From positions 13,662,261 to 13,726,260 of the forward strand of contig OY759265.1 of NCBI GenBank assembly GCA_963662155.1: a stretch of DNA of 64,000 nucleotides, in the 5' to 3' direction. Position 1 is the first letter of the stretch. Every line of letters begins with the position of its first letter. This stretch comes from Lamellibrachia columna (taxonomy: Eukaryota > Annelida > Polychaeta > Sabellida > Siboglinidae). The notes beneath the pieces were generated by a model, which saw only the letters and a list, made by a program, of their open reading frames with translations, did no database searches and was not told where the DNA came from. The translations under genes were made by a program, and so were the position numbers. Shown in pieces: positions 45,829 through 63,030 of this stretch.

Positions 45829-48800
45829 AACAGTTGCCCAGCCTGCACCACGGGGAGGTGGGGTTGACTTGTGCCTGTACGGGTCGTCAGTTACCCAGCC
45901 GGCACCACGGGGAGGTGGGGTTGACTTGTGCCTGTACGGGTCGTCAGTTACCCAGCCTGCACCACGGGGAGGTGGGGTTGACTTGTGCCTGTACGGGTCA
46001 TCAGTTACCCAGCCTACACAACGAGGAGGTGGGGTTTACTTGTGCCTGTATCACGGGGAGGAGGGGTTGACTTGTGCCTGTACGGGTCGTCAGTTACCCA
46101 GCCTGCACCACGGGGAGGTGGGGTTGCCTTGTGCCTGTACGGGTCATCAGTTACCCAGCCTGCACCACGGGGAGGTGGGGTTTACTTGTGCCTGTACGGG
46201 TCATCAGTTACCCAGCCTGCACCACGGGGGGTGGGTGGGGTTTACTTGTGCCTGTAGGGGTCTTCAGTTACCCAGCCTGCACCACGGGGAGGTGGGGTTT
46301 ACTTGTGCCTGTACGGGTCATCAGTTACCCAGCCTGCACCACGGGGAGGTGGGGTTGACTTGTGCCTGTACGGGTCATCAGTTACCCAGCCTGCACCACG
46401 AGGAGGTGGGGATTACTTGTGCCTGTACCACGGGGAGGAGGGGTTGACTTGTGCCTGTACGGGTCGTCAGTTACCCAGCCTGCACAACAGGGAGGTGGGG
46501 TTGCCTTGTGCCTGTACGGGTCATCAGCTACCCAGCCTGCACCACGGGGAGGTGGGGTTTACTTGTGCATGTACGGGTCATCAGTTACCCAGCCTGCACC
46601 ACGGGGAGGTGGGGTTGACTTGTGCCTGTACGGGTCGTCAGTTACCCAGCCTGCACAACAGGGAGGTGGGGTTGCCTTGTGCCTGTACGGGTCATCAGCT
46701 ACCCAGCCTGCACCACGGGGAGGTGGGGTTTACTTGTGCATGTACGGGTCATCAGTTACCCAGCCTGCACCACGGGGAAGTGGGGTTTACTTGTGCCTGT
46801 ACGGGTCATCAGTTATCCAGCCTGCACCACGGGGAGGTGGGGTTTACTTGTGCATGTACGGGTCATCAGTTACCCAGCCTGCACCACGGGGAGGTGGGGT
46901 TTACTTGTGCCTGTACGGGTCAACAGTTACCCAGCCTGCACCACGGGGAGGTGGGGTTTACTTGTGCCTGTACGGGTCATCAGTTACACAGCCTGCACCA
47001 CGGGGAGGTGGGGTTTACTTGTGCCTGTACGGGTCATCAGTTACCCAGCCTGCACCACGGGGGGTGGGGTTTATTTGTGCCTGTAGGGGTCTTCAGTTAC
47101 CCAGCCTGCACCACGGGGAGGTGTGGTTTACTTGTGCCTGTACGGGTCATCAGTTACCCAGCCTGCACCACGGGGAGGCAGGGTTTACTTGTGCCTGAAC
47201 GGGTCATCAGTTACCCAGCCTGCACCACGGGGAGGTGGGGTTGCCTTGTGCCTGTACGGGTCATCAGTTACCCAGCCTGCACCATGGGGGGTGGGTGGGG
47301 TTTACTTGTGCCTGTAGGGGTCTTCAGTTACCCAGCCTGCACCACGGGGAGGTGGGGTTTACTTGTGCCTGTACGGGTCATCAGTTACCCAGCCTGCACC
47401 ACGGGGAGGTGGGGTTTACTTGTGCATGTACGGGTCATCAGTTACCCAGCCTGCACCACGGGGAGGTGGGGTTTACTTGTGCCTGTACGGGTCATCAGTT
47501 ACCCAGCCCGCACCACGGGGAGGTGGGGTTTACTTGTGCCTGTACGGGTCATCAGTTACCCAGCCCGCACCACGGGGAGATGGGGTTTACTTATGCCTGT
47601 ACGGGTCATCAGTTACCCAGCCTGCACCACGGGGAGGTGGGGTTGACTTGTGCCTGTACGGGTCATCAGTTACCCAGCCTGCACCACGAGGAGGTGGGGT
47701 TTACTTGTGCCTGTATCACGGGGAGGAGGGGTTGACTTGTGCCTGTACGGGTCGTCAGTTACCCAGCCTGCACCACGGGGAGGTGGGGTTGCCTTGTGCC
47801 TGTACGGGTCATCAGTTACCCAGCCTGCACCACGGGGAGGTGGGGTTTATTTGTGCCTGTACGGGTCATCAGTTACCCAGCCTGCACCACGGGGGGTGGG
47901 TGGGGTTTACTTGTGCCTGTAGGGGTCTTCAGTTACCCGGCCTGCACCAAGGGGAGGTGGGGTTTACTTGTGCCTGTACGGGTCATCAGTTACCCAGCCT
48001 GCACCACGGGGAGGTGGGGTTGCCTTGTGCCTGTACGGGTCATCAGTTACCCAGCCTGCACCACGAGGAGGTGGGGTTTACTTGTGCCTGTACCACGGGG
48101 AGGAGGGGTTGACTTGTGCCTGTACGGGTCGTCAGTTACCCAGCCTGCACCACGGGGAGGTGGGGTTTACTTGTGCATGTACGGGTCATCAGTTACCCAG
48201 CCTGCACCACGGGGAGGTGGGGTTGACTTGTGACTGTACGGGTCATCAGTTATCCAGCCTGCACCACGGGGAGGTGGGGTTTACTTGTGCATATACGGGT
48301 CATCAGTTACCCAGCCTGCACCACGGGGAAGTGGGGTTTACTTGTGCCTGTACGGGTCATCAGTTATCCAGCCTGCACCACGGGGAGGTGGGGTTTACTT
48401 GTGCATGTACGGGTCATCAGTTACCCAGCCTGCACCACGGGGAGGTGGGGTTTACTTGTGCCTGTACGGGTCATCAGTTATCCAGCCTGCACCACGGGGA
48501 GGTGGGGTTTACTTGTGCCTGTACGGGTCATCAGTTACCCAGCCTTCACCACGGGGAGGAGGGGTTGACTTGTGCCTGTACGGGTCGTCAGTTACCCAGC
48601 CTGCACCACGGGGAGGTGGGGTTGACTTGTGCCTGTACGGGTCATCAGTTACCCAGCCTGCACCACGGGGAGGTGGGGTTGACTTGTGCCTGTACGGGTC
48701 ATCATTTACCCAGCCTGCACCACGGGGAGGTGGGGTTTACTTGTGCCTGTACGGGTCACCAGTTACCCAGCCTGCACCACGGGGAGGTGGGGCTTACTTG

Positions 48801-50949
48801 TGCCTGTACGGGTCATCAGTTACCCAGCCTGCACCACGGGGAGGTGGGGTTTACTTGTGCCTGTACGGGTCATCAGTTACCCAGCCTGCACCACGGGGAG
48901 GTGGGGTTTACTTGTGCCTGTACGGGTCATCAGTTACACAGCCTGCCCCACGGGGAGGTGGGGTTTACTTGTGCCTGTACGGGTCATCAGTTACCCAGCC
49001 TGCACCACGGGGGGTGGGGTTTATTTGTGCCTGTAGGGGTCTTCAGTTACCCAGCCTGCACCACGGGGAGGTGTGGTTTACTTGTGCCTGTACGGGTCAT
49101 CAGTTATCCAGCCTGCACCACGGGGAGGCGGGGTTTACTTGTGCCTGTACGGGTCATCAGTTACCCAGCCTGCACCACGGGGAGGTGGGGTTGCCTTGTG
49201 CCTGTACGTGTCATCAGTTACCCAGCCTGCACCACGGGTGGTGGGTGGGGTTTACTTGTGCCTGTAGGGGTCTTCAGTTACCCAGCCTGCACCACGGGGA
49301 GGTGGGGTTTACTTGTGCCTGTACGGGTCATCAGTTACCCAGCCTGCACCACGGGGAGGTGGGGTTTACTTGTGCATGTACGGGTCATCAGTTACCCAGC
49401 CTGCACCACTGGGAGGTGGGGTTTACTTGTGCCTGTACGGGTCATCAGTTACCCAGCCCGCACCACGGGGAGGTGGGGTTTACTTGTGCCTGTACGGGTC
49501 ATCAGTTACCCAGCCCGCACCACGGGGAGATGGGGTTTACTTGTGCCTGTACGGGTCATCAGTTACCCAGCCTGCACCACGGGGAGGTGGGGTTGACTTG
49601 TGCCTGTACGGGTCATCAGTTACCCAGCCTGCACCACGAGGAGGTGGGGTTTACTTGTGCCTGTATCACGGGGAGGAGGGGTTGACTTGTGCCTGTACGG
49701 GTCGTCAGTTACCCAGCCTGCACTACGGGGAGGTGGGGTTGCCTTGTGCCTGTACGGGTCATCAGTTACCCAGCCTGCACCACGGGGAGGTGGGGTTTAC
49801 TTGTGCCTGTACGGGTCATCAGTTACCCAGCCTGCACCACGGGGGGTGGGTGGGGTTTACTTGTGCCTGTAGGGGTCTTCAGTTACCCGGCCTGCACCAC
49901 GGGGAGGTGGGGTTTACTTGTGCCTGTACGGGTCATCAGTTACCCAGCCTGCACCACGGGGAGGTGGGGTTGACTTGTGCCTGTACGGGTCATCAGTTAC
50001 CCAGCCTGCACCACGAGGAGGTGGGGTTTACTTGTGCCTGTACCACGGGGAGGAGGTGTTGACTTGTGCCTGTACGGGTCGTCAGTTACCCAGCCTGCAC
50101 CACGGGGAGGTGGGGTTGCCTTGTGCCTGTACGGGTCATCAGTTACCCAGCCCGCACCACGGGGAGATGGGGTTTACTTGTGCCTGTACGGGTCATCAGT
50201 TACCCAGCCTGCACCACGGGGAGGTGGGGTTGACTTGTGCCTGTACGGGTCATCAGTTACCCAGCCTGCACCACGAGGAGGTGGGATTTACTTGTGCCTG
50301 TATCACGGGGAGGAGGGGTTGACTTGTGCCTGTACGGGTCGTCAGTTACCCAGCCTGCACCACGGGGAGGTGGGGTTGCCTTGTGCCTGTACGGGTCATC
50401 AGTTACCCAGCCTGCACCACGGGGAGGTGGGGTTTACTTGTGCCTGTACGGGTCATCAGTTACCCAGCCTGCACCACGGGGAGGTGGGGTTGACTTGTGC
50501 CTGTACGGGTCATCAGTTACCCAGCCTGCACCACGAGGAGGTGGGGTTTACTTGTGCCTGTACCACGGGGAGGAGGGGTTGACTTGTGCCTGTACGGGTC
50601 GTCAGTTACCCAGCCTGCACCACGGGGAGGTGGGGTTGCCTTGTGCCTGTACGGGTTATCAGTTACCCAGCCTGCACCACGGGGAGGTGGGGTTTACTTG
50701 TGCATGTACGGGTCATCAGTTACCCAGCCTGCACCACGGGGAGGTGGGGTTTACTTGTGCCTGTACGGGTCATCAGTTACCCAGCCTGCACCACGGGGAG
50801 GTGGGGTTTACTTGTGCCTGTACGGGTCATCAGTTACCCAGCCTTCACCACGGGGAGGAGGGGTTGACTTGTGCCTGTACGGGTCGTCAGTTACCCAGCC
50901 TGCACCACGGGGAGGTGGGATTGACTTGTGCCTGTACGGGTCATCAGCA
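45829..50949. repeat. 57-bp satellite array, about 90 units, with higher-order repeats
   Basis: The unit is CAGTTACCCAGCCTGCACCA, CGGGGAGGTGGGGTTTACTT, GTGCCTGTACGGGTCAT. Short variant units (TATCACGGGGAGGAGGGG) punctuate it. Rare variants recur 1,950 bp apart (for example GGTGTGGTTTACTTG at about 47118 and 49068; the TCTTCAGTTACCCGG unit at about 47927 and 49877). Open frames up to 542 codons are by-products of a stop-free unit whose length is divisible by three. Confidence 0.97.
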
Positions 50950-51330
50950 GGCTACTACTTTTCGCTATTCGCCCCTCCAGGAAAAGGACTAGTTGACCCC
51001 AGCAATGATGGATACATTACTGGGCGCGCGCACACCTATATATTGCCATTCACTATTTCATATTTCATTCAATTTGTGTTCCATTCACATTTGGTTTTTA
51101 TATAAGAATCCAGGGAATGTGTCCCCTTTGGTGACTGAAAATGAAACCTTTACCTTTTTCACGCTACACTGGACTTGCGTTGTTGTTCTGCATAATGCAT
51201 ATTATGACAAAAATCTACAACAATGTCAAATGAGCCTACATATATGTGCTAAGTTTTCTTTAAACTTTCATATTACATTAAATATAATTTTTAGTGAAAT
51301 GTATAACAATTGGCGTACCACGTTTTAATA
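50950..51330. other. Non-coding DNA, from about 51035 shared with copy A
   Basis: Positions 50950-51035 are private; from TATTGCCATTCACTATTTC onward it matches 3215 onward. No gene. Confidence 0.6.
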
Positions 51331-51331
51331 T

Positions 51332-53808
51332 AATAACACATCGGTGCGACAGAACTAATAAGGCCTGTCTTAATATAGTAACACGTCGGTGCGACATAAC
51401 TAATAAGGCCTGTCTTAATATAGTAACACATCGGTGCGACATAACTAATAAGGCCTGTCTTAATATAGTAACACGTCGGTGCGACAGAACTAATAAGGCC
51501 TGTCTTAATATAGTAACACGTCGGTGCGACATAACTAATAAGGCCTGTCTTAATATAGTAACACGTCGGTGCGACATAACTAATAAGGCCTGTCTTAATA
51601 TAGTAACACATCGTTGCGACAGAACTAATAAGGCCTGTCTTAATATAGTAACACGTCGGTGCGACAGAACTAATAAGGCCTGTCTTAATATAGTAACACG
51701 TCGGTGCGACAGAACTAATAAGGCCTGTCTTAATATAGTAACACGTCGGTGCGACAGAACTAATAAGGCCTGTCTTAATATAGTAACACGTCGGTGCGAC
51801 AGAACTAATAAGGCCTGTCTTAATATAGTAACACGTCGGTGCGACAGAACTAATAAGGCCTGTCTTAATATAGTAACACGTCGGTGCGACAGAACTAATA
51901 AGGCCTGTCTTAATATAGTAACACATCGGTGCGACAGAACTAATAAGGCCTGTCTTAATATAGTAACACGTCGGTGCGACAGAACTAATAAGGCCTGCCT
52001 TAATATAGTAACACATCGGTGCGACAGAACTAATAAGGCCTGTCTTAATATAGTAACACATCGGTGCGACAGAACTAATAAGGCCTGTCTTAATGTAGTA
52101 ACACGTCGGTGCGACAGAACTAATAAGGCCTGTCTTAATATAGTAACACGTCGGTGCGACAGAACTAATAAGGCCTGTTTTAATATAGTAACACATCGGT
52201 GCGACAGAACTAATAAGGCCTGTCTTAATATAGTAACACATCGGTGCGACAGAACTAATAAGGCCTGTCTTAATATAGTAACACGTCGGTGCGACAGAAC
52301 TAATAAGGCCTTTCTTAATATAGTAACACATCGATGCGACAGAACTGATAAGGCCTGTCTTAATATAGTAACACGTCGGTGCGACAGAACTAATAAGGCC
52401 TGTCTTAATATAGTAACACATCGGTGCGACAGAACTGATAAGGCCTGTCTTAATATAGTAACACGTCGGTGCGACAGAACTAATAAGGTCTGTCTTAATA
52501 TAGTAACACGTCGGTGCGACATAACTAATAAGGCCTGTCTTAATATAGTAACACATCGGTGCGACATAACTAATAAGGCCTGTCTTAATATAGTAACACG
52601 TCGGTGCGACAGAACTAATAAGGCCTGTCTTAATATAGTAACACGTCGGTGCGACATAACTAATAAGGCCTGTCTTAATATAGTAACACGTCGGTGCGAC
52701 ATAACTAATAAGGCCTGTCTTAATATAGTAACACATCGTTGCGACAGAACTAATGAGGCCTGTCTTAATATAGTAACACGTCGGTGCGACAGAACTAATA
52801 AGGCCTGTCTTAATATAGTAACACGTCGGTGCGACAGAACTAATAAGGCCTGTCTTAATATAGTAACACGTCGGTGCGACAGAACTAATAAGGCCTGTCT
52901 TAATATAGTAACACGTCGGTGCGACAGAACTAATAAGGCCTGTCTTAATATAGTAACACGTCGGTGCGACAGAACTAATAAGGCCTGTCTTAATATAGTA
53001 ACACGTCGGTGCGACAGAACTAATAAGGCCTGTCTTAATATAGTAACACATCGGTGCGACAGAACTAATAAGGCCTGTCTTAATATAGTAACACGTCGGT
53101 GCGACAGAACTAATAAGGCCTGCCTTAATATAGTAACACATCGGTGCGACAGAACTAATAAGGCCTGTCTTAATATAGTAACACATCGGTGCGACAGAAC
53201 TAATAAGGCCTGTCTTAATGTAGTAACACGTCGGTGCGACAGAACTAATAAGGCCTGTCTTAATATAGTAACACGTCGGTGCGACAGAACTAATAAGGCC
53301 TGTTTTAATATAGTAACACATCGGTGCGACAGAACTAATAAGGCCTGTCTTAATATAGTAACACATCGGTGCGACAGAACTAATAAGGCCTGTCTTAATA
53401 TAGTAACACGTCGGTGCGACAGAACTAATAAGGCCTTTCTTAATATAGTAACACATCGATGCGACAGAACTGATAAGGCCTGTCTTAATATAGTAACACG
53501 TCGGTGCGACAGAACTAATAAGGCCTGTCTTAATATAGTAACACATCGGTGCGACAGAACTGATAAGGCCTGTCTTAATATAGTAACACGTCGGTGCGAC
53601 AGAACTAATAAGGTCTGTCTTAATATAGTAACACGTCGGTGCGACAGAACTAATAAGGCCTGTCTTAATATAGTAACACATCGGTGCGACAGAACTGATA
53701 AGGCCTTTCTTAATATAGTAACACGTCGGTGCGACAGAACTGATAAGGCCTGTCTTAATAAAGTAACACGTCGGTGCGACAGAACTAATAAGGCCTGTCT
53801 TAATACGC
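51332..53808. repeat. 45-bp satellite array, about 55 units, with a 1,125-bp higher-order repeat
   Basis: The unit is AATAAGGCCTGTCTTAATAT, AGTAACACGTCGGTGCGACA, GAACT. Variants recur exactly 25 units apart: TCGTTGCGAC (51611, 52736), CTGCCTTAAT (51996, 53121), CTGTTTTAAT (52176, 53301). Open frames of 846-854 codons appear in three frames on both strands because 45 is divisible by three. Confidence 0.97.
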
Positions 53809-54395
53809 GAGTGACCATCGAGTCGTTTCTGTCTAGAGACTATTGTCACAACCTATGAGCAATACCTTTGAGAAGTCCCCTTGTCGACACCAACCAATCA
53901 CCGGACTGGCTTATTTAGCCGTGCGCTATATCGGTGTCATTTCCTCGTCAAATGTCGATGATTAGTAAGGCACGTGTAATGTTATCTGCAAGTGAACAAT
54001 ACACCTATTCTGATCAAGGGACGATTGTTTTGAATACAGCTTCAGTTTGGCCCCTACGTTGTTGAATGCGAACACGATGTCTGGTTCTGTTCGGAGGAAG
54101 TTTGTTGCGTGAACAAAACAGTCTACAACTGTTTGTAGGGTCCGCTTTCATGTAACTATCGTACACTACAGCGACAACGATGTGGAATGTAGACATACTT
54201 GCATTTCAAGTAGGCCACATATAAACACGGATTCAAAGTATCGGTACACTTTTATGACAACTAATTCGTAAAAAATTTAAACTTTTTAAATTGTTAATTT
54301 TTATATTATGTCATGTGAGTGTTTACTCTGCCTGTCTCCAAGTGGGGTTCGCGCCGATGGGTTTATTTTCAGAGTAAGTCCAGGACAGGTTACAT
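53809..54395. other. Non-coding DNA shared with copy A (4190-4920)
   Basis: Begins GCGAGTGACCATCGAGTCG, matching 4197. No gene. Confidence 0.6.
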
Positions 54396-55690
54396 ATTTG
54401 TCCCTTGGCATAGATACCAGGTAGAAGGGACATTTCCCCTGGCGTAAATACCAGGTAGAAGGTATGTTACCCCCAAGCATATACATAGGTAGAAGGGACG
54501 TTAACCCCGGCATAGACACCACGTTGAAGGGACGTTACCCCTGGCATAGACACAAGGTAGAAGGGACGTTACCCCTGGCACAGACACCAGGTACTAGGGA
54601 CGTTATCCCCTGGAATAGACACCAGGTACAAAGGACGTTACCCCCTGGTATAGACACCAGGTAGAAGGGACGTTACCCCCTGATATAGACACCAGGTACA
54701 AGGGATGTTACCCCCTGGCATAGACACCTGGTAGAAGGGACGTTACCCCTTGGCATAGACACAAGGTACAAGGGAGTTAACACCTGACATAGACACAAGG
54801 TACAATGGACGTTACCCCTGGCAGAGTCACCAGGTACAAGGGACCTTACCCCCTGGAATAGACACCAGGTACAAGGGACGTTACTCCTTGGCATTGACAC
54901 CTGGTAGAAGGGACGTTACCCCCTGGCACAGACACCAGGTAGAAGGGACGTAACCTACTGGTATAGACACCAGGTAGAAGGAACGTTACCCCCTGGCATA
55001 GACACCAGGTAGAAGGAACGTTACCCCCTGGCATATACACCAGGTAGAAGGAACATTACCCCCTGGTATAGACAACAGGTAGATGGGACGTTACCCCCTG
55101 GCATAGACACCAGGTAGAAGGGTCGTTACCCCATGGCATAGACACCAGGTAGAAGGAACGTTACCCCCTGGCACAAACACCAGGTAGAAGGAACGTTACC
55201 CCCTGGTATAGAAAATAGGTAGAAGGGACGTTATCCTTGGCATAGACACCAGGTACAAGGGGCGCTTCCCCCTGGCATAGACACCAGGTAGAAGGGACGT
55301 TACCCCCTGGCATAGACACCAGGTAGAAGGAACGTTACCCCTTGGCACATACACCAGGTAGAAAGGACGTTACCCCTTGGCACAGACATCAGGTAGAAGG
55401 GACGTTACCCCTTGGCACAGACACCAGGTAGAAGGGACGTTACCCCCTGGCACAGACACCAGGTAGAAGGGACGTTACCCCTTGGCACAGACACCAGGTA
55501 GAAGGGACGTTACCCCTTGGCACAGACACCAGGTAGAAGGGACGTTACCCCCTGGCACAGACACCAGGTAGAAGGGACGTTACCCCCTGGCACAGACACC
55601 AGGTAGAAGGGACGTTACCTACTGGCATAGACACCAGATAGAACGGACGTTACCCACTGGCATGGACACCAGGTAGAAGGGACCAAAGGT
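54395..55690. repeat. 35-bp satellite array, copy B
   Basis: About 36 units of the same repeat as 4925-5995, with a private CTTGGCACAGACACC subtype amplified at 55370-55600. Confidence 0.95.
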
Positions 55691-56150
55691 TACTGGGGCA
55701 TCAGTCGTGTAACACACTTGCAGACCACACATCCCATAACTTCGGCATCAGTCGTGTAATGAAATCATTATGAAAATGAACATCGTTTTACCCAATAAAA
55801 TACGTTTATATTGCATTTTGGCCAGCCGTTATGAAATGTTGTAACAAACCATTTTAAGCTGATTGATTCGGTCTTGCTTTGCTAGATAAGGATTTACTGG
55901 CTCCACAATCTGGTCAAACGAATCTTTGTTCAATCGAAAATATATTGTACAGCCTGAATGTTGCATTATCCAGCTGGACAATGCACTAATTTCTGCATCG
56001 ACTCATACATGTGTTGTACAGGTGTATTATTAAACTGTACTGACTATAAACGTTTAATTAAAAAAAGTAACTCCAGCTAACAGAACACGTCATGGTTGAT
56101 TGTTAACAATAGAGTATATATTATATCTCTTCTGTTTCTTCCTGGTTCTT
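55690..56150. other. Remnant 47-bp units and non-coding DNA shared with copy A
   Basis: One and a half units of the 47-bp repeat, then DNA matching 7430-7910. No gene. Confidence 0.6.
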
Positions 56151-56530
56151 GGTAGGCGCATAAAAAAGTTGCTTTTGAAAGAGTTTGGGAATTGAATTAG
56201 TTTTACTTCCTTGGTAATGGCAGGTGCACAAAGAGTTGTTTTTTAATCAGTTTGGGAATTTATATATTCGTTATTTTGTCTTCCTTCTTAATGGCAGGTG
56301 CACAAAGAGTTGTTTTTTAAACAGTTTGGGAATTTCGTTATTTTGTTTTCCTTCTTCATGGCAGGTGCACAAAGAGTTGCCTTTGAAACAGCTTGGGAAT
56401 TTCAATATTTTGTTTTCCTTGTCTGCTGATGTCACAAGCGACAATACCACAAAGAGTTGCCTTTGAAACAGCTTGGGAATTTCAATATTTTGTTTTCCTT
56501 GTCTGCTGATGTCACAAGCGACAATACCAC
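56150..56530. repeat. About 65-80-bp tandem repeat, about six units
   Basis: Units share GGCAGGTGCACAAAGAGTTG and AGTTTGGGAATTTC. The last two (ending GACAATACCAC) are nearly identical, about 76 bases apart. Confidence 0.8.
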
Positions 56531-56544
56531 TAGCCTATAAGTTG

Positions 56545-56828
56545 GCTTGCGTCCAGGTTTGGACAGACGAATGACGCACCCGTTGCCTAGTAGGACAATC
56601 CTGGAACTTACATGATAGCCACCTACACTATATAACGCCGAGACACACTGTCAAGCGGACAGTCTTCCGCTAACATCAGAAGGCACAACACAAGCCGCCA
56701 TCGAAATATATATTTATTCTAGTGGTACAGTCGTCAGTACTCAATCCCGCGCAAGAAACGTTTGACACATTTGCCTTTCCCGGGGTGAAGTTGCCGTACT
56801 TAGGGCAGGAGTGAACAAAAGCCTTACG
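56545..56828 (+). promoter_or_regulatory. Probable promoter and 5' UTR of NOX5 copy B, with TATA box
   Basis: TATATAA at 56629-56635, about 195 bases before ATG, in a block conserved with copy A. GCCGAGACACACTG follows downstream in all three copies. The TATA string is broken in copy A and in the 57.8-kb duplicate. Confidence 0.5.
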
Positions 56829-61841
<5,013 letters not shown>

Positions 61842-62633
61842 GTGAGTACTTACGATACCGTTTCTGTTTCTAAATGCAGTGGCGTATTTGGGGAGGGGGG
61901 AGTGTTGGTCCATATGGGGGTAGGGGTGGGGAGAGGCATTGGGCGATGACCCCCGTTTGACTTAATTGTTTAATTTTTTTCCGTATATGACCTGTTGCGC
62001 GGCTACATGGTAGCATGGTATACGAATTGGTGACTAAGCTCGATCCCCGTTTGGCGAGATCCTAGATATGCCACTGTCTAAAAATCTGTTTTGATATTGT
62101 CAAAGTCGCCGATTGCTTGAACTTGTATGTATGGTGATAAGTCACATTTGAACGTATACGCAAACATGTTTGCTACGAAACGAGAAGGACAAGTTTATAC
62201 ACGTCGTGAATGTCCGGTCCAACCCCTTCACACCACGGAAGTAGTCTTACCTACGTTTTGCGATGAGAGAAATCCAGACGATTTGCTCCTTCCATCCACC
62301 TGCCCTGCTGCTTCCATTCATTTCCACCAACTATCGACGTTACATTGCCATATGAGGATCACTGTAGATGTGTTTTTGTTGTCAACAATATGAGCTGCAG
62401 GGGCGGATATAGGATTTGACCAACGGGGGCGCAGCCATCCTTGCAAGGGGGTTCGGGGAATGTATTGAGCATTCTTGAAATGGTGTATTCCCGGGCATTA
62501 GCATTACAAAGGGAAAGTATGCTAAGGTGGATGATTTGTGAACCGCCCTGGATAATGTTATCATCATATTAATTAAATTAACAAAACAAAATCAGATCAA
62601 GGAACAAGTTGAGACGTTTAATGTATTGATGTA
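61842..62633 (+). other. NOX5 copy B intron 4, left part
   Basis: Aligns with 25233-25990 of copy A. No coding signal. Confidence 0.75.
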
Positions 62634-62693
62634 GTGTACGTGTATATATGGTTAGTGTACGTGTATATGTGTATGTGTATGTATGTATGTATG

Positions 62694-62727
<34 letters not shown>

Positions 62728-62925
62728 TGTATGTATGTATGTATGTATGTATGTATGTATGTATGTATCTATGCATGCATGTATGTATGGTTAGTGTACG
62801 TGTATGTATGGTTAGTGTACGTGTATGTATGGTTAGTGTACGTGTATGTATGGTTAGTGTACGTGTATGTATGGTTAGTGTACGTGTATGTGTGGTTAGT
62901 GTACGTGTATGTATGGTTAGCGTTG
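62634..62925. repeat. (ATGT)n and 21-bp GGTTAGTGTACGTGTATGTAT tandem repeats
   Basis: A tetranucleotide run (about 62678-62790), then about six 21-bp units. Copy A has three short TGTATTGTACG units at the same place. Confidence 0.92.
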
Positions 62926-63030
62926 ATCAGTCAGCAGCAGTTCGATGAGCGCTTCGAGGATTAAAAAAAATCATTATTCTTAGATGCTTCCTGTTGTACC
63001 TGTGATCAGTAATCGCTTGGAAGTCGACTT

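Noticed and set aside
45869..50992. Overlapping frames of 200-542 codons, Cys/His/Gly-rich, looking like a repetitive secreted protein
   Set aside because: 57-bp satellite units; the apparent proteins shift frame wherever a short variant unit occurs, so no frame is protected.
51278..53858. Open frames of 846-854 codons in three frames on both strands
   Set aside because: They are the 45-bp satellite read in different frames; the period is a multiple of three and the unit lacks stops. No start context, introns or domain.
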